Shown: positions 5,913 through 10,404 of the stretch, one piece after another
Layout: every line of letters starts with the position of its first letter
Numbering within the stretch: position 1 is the first letter of the stretch
Source of the DNA: an uncultured Clostridia bacterium
GTDB taxonomy: Bacteria; Bacillota; Clostridia; Christensenellales; Borkfalkiaceae
DNA length: 10,404 nucleotides
Direction: 5' to 3'
Assembly (NCBI GenBank): GCA_944354085.1
Contig: CALVPW010000122.1
Span: forward strand, 1 to 10,404
Made by a program: the position numbers and the translations under genes
The notes under the pieces: model-generated
Database searches by the model: none
What the model was told of the DNA's origin: nothing
Seen by the model: only the letters and a program-made list of their open reading frames with translations

Positions 5913-6497
5913 TCATTTCTCCGAGGGGAAGAGCGCTTGCACGATCTCCCGCTCCAGCTCGAACCGCCTTGCCTCCAAGATCGCGCGGAAAGAAAGGTCG
6001 CGTTCGCTGACGGCGTTATACAGGCGCAGCCCGCCCTCGAAATCGCCGTCCGCATCGCGGAAGACGAGTTTTTTGGCGAGGAATACCTTTGAGGCGGCAA
6101 GCTCGCGTCCGTCGACGGGCGCGTATTTTGAGAGCTGCACCGCGTCGCCGTCCTCGGCATACGCCTCCAACAGCGCGTCGAGCACGGCAAGATACCGCCC
6201 TTTCCCGAAGGCGCGCGTCTTTTCGAGCGCGCGCGTAAAGACGGCTTCGATCGCCTCGCGTTTGGCGGCGAGCAGGCGCTTTCTCACGTCCAGCCCCGCG
6301 ACCGTCTCCCGCCGCGACACCGTCTCTTCCGCGTCGCGCATGAGCTGCGCCCTGCCCGACGTGAGCAGCGCTTCCGCCTTGCGGCGCGCCTCGTCGCGTG
6401 CGTTTTCCGCACGGGCAGCCGCTTCCGCCTTGCGCGTTTCGGCTTTTTGCTGTGCGTCGGAAAGGATCCTCCCGACGATGGCTTCTTTGCCTTCCAT
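5913..6497 (-). CDS. ntpE: V-type ATPase subunit E (peripheral stalk)
   Basis: The 194-residue protein has a long charged helix at residues 5-115, rich in Ala, Glu, Arg and Lys. It begins MEGKEAIVGRILSDAQQKAETRKAEA, then runs into a smaller C-terminal globular domain (about 120-194) containing LSFRAILEARRFELEREIVQALF. This is the standard architecture of the V/A-type E subunit, which pairs with the small coiled-coil G/H-like subunit to hold the head static. The start ATG has AAGGAGG four bases upstream, and that site overlaps the TAA of the K gene, so translation is likely coupled. Length is usual (about 190-200). Confidence 0.95.
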   Translation of the reverse strand: MEGKEAIVGRILSDAQQKAETRKAEAAARAENARDEARRKAEALLTSGRAQLMRDAEETVSRRETVAGLDVRKRLLAAKREAIEAVFTRALEKTRAFGKGRYLAVLDALLEAYAEDGDAVQLSKYAPVDGRELAASKVFLAKKLVFRDADGDFEGGLRLYNAVSERDLSFRAILEARRFELEREIVQALFPSEK

Positions 6498-6506
6498 ACT
6501 TCCTCC

Positions 6507-6953
6507 TTACACCGAAAGGGTGAACAGAAGGGAGATGACGAGCCCGAAGATGGCGTACGTTTCGACCATGGCGGGGAACATGATGAGCTTACCCGAAAGT
6601 TTCTCGTCCTTTGCGACGGCGTAGATACAGCTCACCGAAGTCTTTCCCTGATAGATGGCGGACACAAGGCCCGTGATCGCCAGCGGCATGACGGACGCGA
6701 AGACCGCCCAGCCCTGCGCCACACTCATATCCACCGTGACCGCGCCCTGACCGACGAGCGCCATAACAAAACCGTAAATACCCTGCGTTGCGGGCAGCAG
6801 GACCAAGATCATGACCTTGGAGAACTTTTTGGCGTCCTCCGCCAGCACCCCTGCCGCAGCAGCCCCCGTTTTGAACAAACCGATCGCCGAACCCACGCCG
6901 CACAATCCTGCGCAGATCGCAAGCCCGAGGATGGCGATTGCCTGACCGCTCAT
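6507..6953 (-). CDS. ntpK: V-type ATPase proteolipid subunit K (membrane rotor ring)
   Basis: The 148-residue protein has four membrane helices, a duplicated hairpin as in E. hirae NtpK. The carboxylate is kept only in the second half (Glu131 in MVETYA). In the first half the equivalent place is LLPATQGIYG. Leu53, Thr56, Gln57, Tyr60, Gln102 and Glu131 match NtpK Leu61, Thr64, Gln65, Tyr68, Gln110 and Glu139, all with a constant offset of eight, which is the known Na+ site. The predicted ion is therefore Na+. The start ATG has GGAGG 12 bases upstream, a somewhat long spacing; no other in-frame start fits. It lies 24 bases after the I stop codon, the largest gap in the operon. Confidence 0.97.
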   Translation of the reverse strand: MSGQAIAILGLAICAGLCGVGSAIGLFKTGAAAAGVLAEDAKKFSKVMILVLLPATQGIYGFVMALVGQGAVTVDMSVAQGWAVFASVMPLAITGLVSAIYQGKTSVSCIYAVAKDEKLSGKLIMFPAMVETYAIFGLVISLLFTLSV

Positions 6954-6977
6954 AAATGTATATAACCTCCAAATAAT

Positions 6978-8948
6978 TTATTCCGAAAAATGTACGTACT
7001 GCACGCGCGAGCCGAGCGGCGTGAAGAGCGCCCCTTCGCCCGTGTAGAACTTTGAGAAGAACTCGATGTATTGCAGGCGGCAGTCATGGATATACGCGCC
7101 GAGAACGCCCATGGCGAGGTTGAACGCGTGTCCGATGAGCATGACGACGGGCCCGAACACGAACCCGATGCTGCCCGCCGCGATAAGGTCGAGCCCGATG
7201 CCGTTGAACTGCTGCGCGATGATCATGCCCGAGAGCATGAGCCCGAAGAGGCGCGCATAGCTCAAAACGTCCGACAAGAGATTGATGATGCCGTACACCG
7301 CGCCGAAGGCTTTGGTGAACTTGCCCAAAAGTTTTTCCTTCCTGCCCGCCGTGACCGCGGCAACGACAAGCCCTACGCCCAGCATGATCACACCGGGGAG
7401 CGTCATCACATCGAAGAACGCCCGCACGCCTTCCCCGACGGGGATGGCGAAATACGACGTGATAAAGTTGAATACCGCAAAGAACAGCCCCACGCAGAAC
7501 AGCACCCACGAGAACGCGTCAAAGACCGCATCGAGGATATGCCCGTGGCGGATGCTGTTGACGGCGCTCAGCACGTATCCCACCGTGATCTGCAAGAGCC
7601 CCAGCGCGAGGCAGCCCAACAGGATGGTGAGCACGTCCGTTCTGCTGCCCGACGAAGGATCGGGCAGGAAATGATAGAGCGAGAACCCGAAACACGAGCC
7701 GAACAGCGCGCCGAACACGACGGTAAAGATGCCGCCGTACGCAAGGATGGACGCGAGTTTTTTGACGCCGTCGTTCACCCTGCGCCGTTTGGCGATGACG
7801 AGCCCGCCCAAAAAGAGCAGCAGCCCGTACCCGATATCCGCCATGATGATCCCGAAAAAGATCATAAAGAAGATGAATACGAAGGCGTTGGGATCGTACT
7901 CCCTGTAATCGGGAACGGAGTACATGTTGGTCACGAATTCCGCCGCGCGGGCAGGGCCCTTGTTTTTGAGGAGCGTCGGCGGCGTGTCCTCCTCCGTCGG
8001 GGAGGAAAAGTCCAACAAATACGCGTCCGTCACGCCCGCGACCACGGCTTTGACGCGTTCCGCCTCCTCTTTGGGAAGGTAGCCGCGCATCGTAAACGTC
8101 GCCTGCGTTTTGAAGATACGGGCGAAGAGCTCCGCCTTCTCCTCTTCCGCCGAAAGATAATCGGCATATACTTTGAGGTCTTTGAGACGGGGCAGCTCGG
8201 CGACCGCCTCTTTGGCGACGGCTTCCTCTTCCGAAGAAAGCCGCTTGATCTCGGCGTCCTCTTTTGCGATCGCCTCCGCCGCGGTCAGCGCCTCGCGGAA
8301 CGAACAGCGCGTAAAGGCGAGCGCGGAGAGCGTATCTCCCGCCGCCGCGGCGACGCTCCTGTGGCAGAAAAGCGCCACGGGCACCTGCTTTGCGCCCTCG
8401 TACACGGTGAGTGCGGACAGCGGCTCTTCCTTTGCGTACGCTTGCAGCGCGGGCAGCGATGCTACGTCGATAAGCCCGAAAAAGCACGCCGTGTTGGCGG
8501 TATCCCGAAAGGCGGAGAACGCCTCCCCCACCGCAAGATAGGGCATGAGCTGCGCCTTGCGGGCAGCCGCTTTGTTGCGCGCCGCGCGGATGGAAGCGAG
8601 CGCCGCCGACCATGCTTCCGCACGCCCGACGAGCGCCATGAGCTCCTCCTCGCGGGAGGCGGCGGCGGCAAATTCGTCATATTTTAATAGGATGGTATCG
8701 CTGAGCGACGCTCTGAACGCCTTGTCCTTTTGCTGAACGGTGTCCGCCTGCTCGGTGAAAAAGGCGATGGCTTTTGTGACTTTAGAGAGTTTTTCCTGCA
8801 GGGCGTCGTCCCCTTTGGGGCATGCTTCAAGCCCGTCCTCCTCCGGGAAGACGGGTTCGACGAGCTGCGTTTTTTGCAGCGCGTTCAAGAGCCTTTTCCG
8901 CTCCGACGAGAGCGCGCAAAGCTCGAATTTGAGCATCGGGACGATCAT
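6978..8948 (-). CDS. ntpI: V-type ATPase subunit I (membrane stator, a-subunit)
   Basis: The 656-residue protein forms the static half of the ion channel next to the K ring. Residues 1-340 are a soluble, coiled-coil-rich arm that contacts the peripheral stalks. From about 355 to 625 there are seven or eight membrane helices, including FFGIIMADIGYG (about 364-375) and LSYARLFGLMLSG. Arg566 in that last segment aligns with the essential channel arginine of the a-subunit family. The end (RLQYIEFFSKFYTGEGALFTPL) is the usual C-terminal signature. The start ATG overlaps the TGA of the upstream small gene (ATGA), and AAAGGTG lies a few bases upstream. A second ATG five codons in is possible. Confidence 0.97.
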   Translation of the reverse strand: MIVPMLKFELCALSSERKRLLNALQKTQLVEPVFPEEDGLEACPKGDDALQEKLSKVTKAIAFFTEQADTVQQKDKAFRASLSDTILLKYDEFAAAASREEELMALVGRAEAWSAALASIRAARNKAAARKAQLMPYLAVGEAFSAFRDTANTACFFGLIDVASLPALQAYAKEEPLSALTVYEGAKQVPVALFCHRSVAAAAGDTLSALAFTRCSFREALTAAEAIAKEDAEIKRLSSEEEAVAKEAVAELPRLKDLKVYADYLSAEEEKAELFARIFKTQATFTMRGYLPKEEAERVKAVVAGVTDAYLLDFSSPTEEDTPPTLLKNKGPARAAEFVTNMYSVPDYREYDPNAFVFIFFMIFFGIIMADIGYGLLLFLGGLVIAKRRRVNDGVKKLASILAYGGIFTVVFGALFGSCFGFSLYHFLPDPSSGSRTDVLTILLGCLALGLLQITVGYVLSAVNSIRHGHILDAVFDAFSWVLFCVGLFFAVFNFITSYFAIPVGEGVRAFFDVMTLPGVIMLGVGLVVAAVTAGRKEKLLGKFTKAFGAVYGIINLLSDVLSYARLFGLMLSGMIIAQQFNGIGLDLIAAGSIGFVFGPVVMLIGHAFNLAMGVLGAYIHDCRLQYIEFFSKFYTGEGALFTPLGSRVQYVHFSE

Positions 8949-9256
8949 GCGCCGAACACCTTTTGCACGACGGCGTCCGCCGCCGCGGCGATCTTCTCTT
9001 CGCTCCCCTTTAAGAGGGCTTCCGCCTGCGCGCCGCCCGCGGCGACGATCGTATCGTAAGCGGCTTTCGCCTTTGCTTCCGCCTCGGCTTGCGTCCGTTC
9101 GCGTTCGGACAGCAGCACCCGCTCTGCGGTGGCAAGGATGCGCTCCGCATCGGCATTGCCTGCCGAAAGGATGCGGCGGCTCTCCTCTTCGCCCGCGCGG
9201 ACGATCTCCTCCGCTTTGGCTTCCGCCTCCAAAATGGTGCCGATGACTTCGTTCAT
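8945..9256 (-). CDS. ntpF: V-type ATPase small stalk subunit (G/H-like, AhaH/NtpF family)
   Basis: The 103-residue protein is almost entirely one charged helix with repeated Ala-Glu-Lys/Arg heptads (about residues 8-95: ILEAEAKAEEIVRAGEEESRRIL and onward). It has no membrane segment. As first gene before I and K it matches the position and form of NtpF/AhaH, the partner of subunit E in the peripheral stalks. I chose the ATG at 9254-9256 because TAAGGAGG lies five bases upstream. An in-frame ATG at 9295 has no ribosome binding site and would add 13 residues encoded by the leader hairpin. Short coiled coils are weakly diagnostic, so the family call leans on position. Confidence 0.9.
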   Translation of the reverse strand: MNEVIGTILEAEAKAEEIVRAGEEESRRILSAGNADAERILATAERVLLSERERTQAEAEAKAKAAYDTIVAAGGAQAEALLKGSEEKIAAAADAVVQKVFGA

Positions 9257-9273
9257 GCTCCCCTCCTTACGCG

Positions 9274-9290
9274 GCGCGCCGTCTGCGCGC
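9274..9290 (-). promoter_or_regulatory. GC-only hairpin in the ATPase operon leader
   Basis: GCGCGC at 9274-9279 and 9285-9290 can pair around CGTCT, forming a six-bp all-GC hairpin. It ends four bases upstream of the TAAGGAGG site of the first gene. It could tune translation initiation or protect the 5' end of a long messenger; either role is inference, and GC-rich alternation can arise by chance here. Confidence 0.4.
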
Positions 9291-9318
9291 GGCATATGCG
9301 GAACGATAATATGTCTCT

Positions 9319-9347
9319 ATTATAACAGAACGCGCGCGTAAAGTCAA
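9319..9347 (-). promoter_or_regulatory. Sigma-A promoter of the V-ATPase operon
   Basis: On the minus strand TTGACT (9347-9342) and the exact TATAAT (9324-9319) are separated by 17 bases, and TGT directly before the -10 gives an extended -10. The expected start is near 9312-9314, leaving a leader of about 57 bases before the ATG at 9256. No other good promoter was seen inside the operon, so the nine genes are probably one transcript. Confidence 0.88.
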
Positions 9348-9425
9348 CGCTCTGTAAGATTTTAACAGATTTTTTCATCTGCGCACACCGCATCAAAAAA
9401 AGTTTCCCCGCCCGCCCGCAAAATA

Positions 9426-9440
9426 TGCGCGATACGCGCA
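9426..9440. promoter_or_regulatory. Small perfect palindrome between the divergent promoters, possible operator
   Basis: TGCGCG and CGCGCA flank ATA, giving a perfect dyad. It ends 15 bases upstream of the -35 box of the transporter promoter and lies about 80 bases upstream of the ATPase -35 box. A regulator site is possible, but the local sequence is rich in GCGC and no matching second site was found. Confidence 0.25.
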
Positions 9441-9455
9441 CCTTTGCCGCACGGC

Positions 9456-9484
9456 TTGACATGCATACAAAAATCGTTTAAGAT
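9456..9484 (+). promoter_or_regulatory. Sigma-A promoter of the EamA transporter gene
   Basis: Exact -35 TTGACA (9456-9461), a 17-base spacer and -10 TAAGAT (9479-9484). The predicted start near 9491 falls at the beginning of the AAGGAGG site (9491-9497), so the leader would be only about 17 bases and leave little room for leader-based control. Confidence 0.8.
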
Positions 9485-9507
9485 ATGAAAAAGGAGGACA
9501 ACGGGAT

Positions 9508-10404
9508 ATGAAAAGCAAAGTCGGCATCGCGCTCGCCGTTCTCGCCGCCGCGCTGTATGCGGTCAACGCGCCGCTCTCCAAACTGCTGCTCGACGAGATG
9601 CCCTCCACCCTGATGGCGGGATTCTTGTACCTTGGCGCGGGGCTGGGGATGGGCGCGGTCGCCCTTTTCCGCAAAGCGCGTAAAAAACCCTTTTTGACGG
9701 CGCGCCTCACAAAAAAAGAGCTCCCCTATACGATCGCCATGATCTTGCTCGATATCGCCGCGCCCGTCTGTCTTCTGATCGGGCTGAAAAGCACCTCGGC
9801 GGCGAACGCGTCCCTTCTCAACAACTTCGAGATCGTCGCAACGGCGCTCATCGCCCTTGCAGCGTTCAAAGAACGCATCTCCGCCCGTCTGTGGCTGGGC
9901 ATCGGCTGCGTGACGGCAGCGTGCGCCCTCCTCTCCTTCGAAGGGAGCGCCAGCCTGCATTTCTCGTTCGGGTCGCTGTTTATTCTGCTTGCCGCCGCCT
10001 TTTGGGGGTTGGAAAACAACTGCACGCGCAAACTTTCGGCAAAAGACCCGCTCGAGATCGTCCTTTTGAAGGGCATCTTCTCGGGCACGGGCTCGCTCGC
10101 CATCGGATTTATTGCGGGAGAACGGCTGCAAAACGCGTGGAGCGTATTCGCCGTGCTCGGCGTGGGACTTGTCGCATACGGACTGAGCATCTTCTGTTAC
10201 GTATACGCACAGCGCGCGCTCGGCGCGGCGCGCACGAGCGCCTATTACGCGGTCTCTCCCTTTATCGGCGCGCTGCTCTCCTTTGCCATTTTCCGCACGC
10301 TGCCCCACTACACCTTTTTCTTCGTCCTTGTCGTGCTGGCGGCAGCCACGTCGCTGCGCTCGCCCTGCGCTCCGCTCTTCCGCAGGAAAAAGCCTCCCCA
10401 AACA
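9508..10404 (+). CDS. EamA/DMT-family membrane transporter (3' end beyond the window)
   Basis: The 299 visible residues have about ten membrane helices and the two-fold EamA repeat (halves about 5-143 and 152-283). Helix starts include GIALAVLAAALYAVNAPLSK at the N-terminus. Conserved-looking stretches are ANASLLNNFEIVAT (100-112), FWGLENNCTRKLS (165-177), DPLEIVLLKGIFSG and RTSAYYAVSPFIGALLS (242-258). The Asn-Cys-Thr-Arg and Leu-Asn-Asn-Phe-Glu patterns resemble uncharacterised drug/metabolite exporters of Clostridia. Substrate is unknown. AAGGAGG at 9491-9497 precedes the ATG by ten bases. The frame has no stop before 10404, although the protein already has normal full length and a basic tail (FRRKKPP), so the stop is probably close. 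It is divergent from the ATPase operon. Confidence 0.9.
   Translation, partial: MKSKVGIALAVLAAALYAVNAPLSKLLLDEMPSTLMAGFLYLGAGLGMGAVALFRKARKKPFLTARLTKKELPYTIAMILLDIAAPVCLLIGLKSTSAANASLLNNFEIVATALIALAAFKERISARLWLGIGCVTAACALLSFEGSASLHFSFGSLFILLAAAFWGLENNCTRKLSAKDPLEIVLLKGIFSGTGSLAIGFIAGERLQNAWSVFAVLGVGLVAYGLSIFCYVYAQRALGAARTSAYYAVSPFIGALLSFAIFRTLPHYTFFFVLVVLAAATSLRSPCAPLFRRKKPPQT

Noticed and set aside
5912..6190. N-terminal extension of the subunit C frame to 413 residues
   Set aside because: The extra 93 residues overlap the E gene in another frame and have shadow-like composition. The ATG at 5911 after the E stop gives the family-typical protein.
7071..8687. 538-codon plus-strand open frame opposite the I gene
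   Set aside because: Same shadow effect: it has a highly charged composition with no recognisable motif, while the minus-strand frame encodes a complete subunit I.
9478..10401. 307-codon minus-strand open frame opposite the transporter
   Set aside because: Its composition is charged and repetitive with no ribosome binding site. The plus-strand frame has a promoter, AAGGAGG site and ten membrane helices.

Overview
The window reads as a piece of a GC-rich Gram-positive (Firmicutes/Clostridia-like) chromosome. Three things point that way: consensus sigma-A promoters, strong AAGGAGG-type ribosome binding sites, and a bacterial V/A-type ATPase operon in the Enterococcus/archaeal gene order. Taxonomy below that level is inference.

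Layout. Bases 21-527 (plus strand) are the end of a tRNA operon: Ile2-or-Met(CAT), Asp(GTC), Phe(GAA), Thr(TGT) and Tyr(GTA), all with encoded CCA. It is closed by a perfect 16-bp hairpin terminator with a GCAA loop (529-564). The operon probably continues upstream of the window, since no promoter is visible in the first 20 bases. Bases 565-834 hold no protein gene. They contain a consensus promoter (669-697) that appears to drive a very short structured RNA (about 704-772) ending in its own terminator, then a 16-bp hairpin (787-825) just past the end of the ATPase operon.

Bases 835-9256 (minus strand) are one compact nine-gene operon for a complete V-type ATPase. In transcription order it runs G/H-like stalk, I (a-subunit), K (c-ring), E, C, F, A, B, D. 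Genes overlap or sit at most about 24 bases apart, and B and D appear to use GTG and TTG starts. The cytoplasmic motor is A3B3 (catalytic P-loop in A, arginine finger in B). D and F form the central shaft, C couples the shaft to the ring, E and the small coiled-coil protein form peripheral stalks, and I and K form the membrane ion path. The K ring carries every residue that coordinates Na+ in Enterococcus hirae NtpK, so Na+ rather than H+ is the likely coupling ion. A consensus promoter with an extended -10 lies at 9319-9347.

Bases 9508-10404 (plus strand) hold a divergently transcribed EamA/DMT-family membrane transporter that runs off the window without a stop codon; its own promoter is at 9456-9484. 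No mobile element, CRISPR array or prophage gene is visible. The most unusual items are the orphan short RNA with two competing 5' pairing arms, an unexplained perfect hairpin inside the tRNA operon, and an Asp tRNA with three non-consensus positions.
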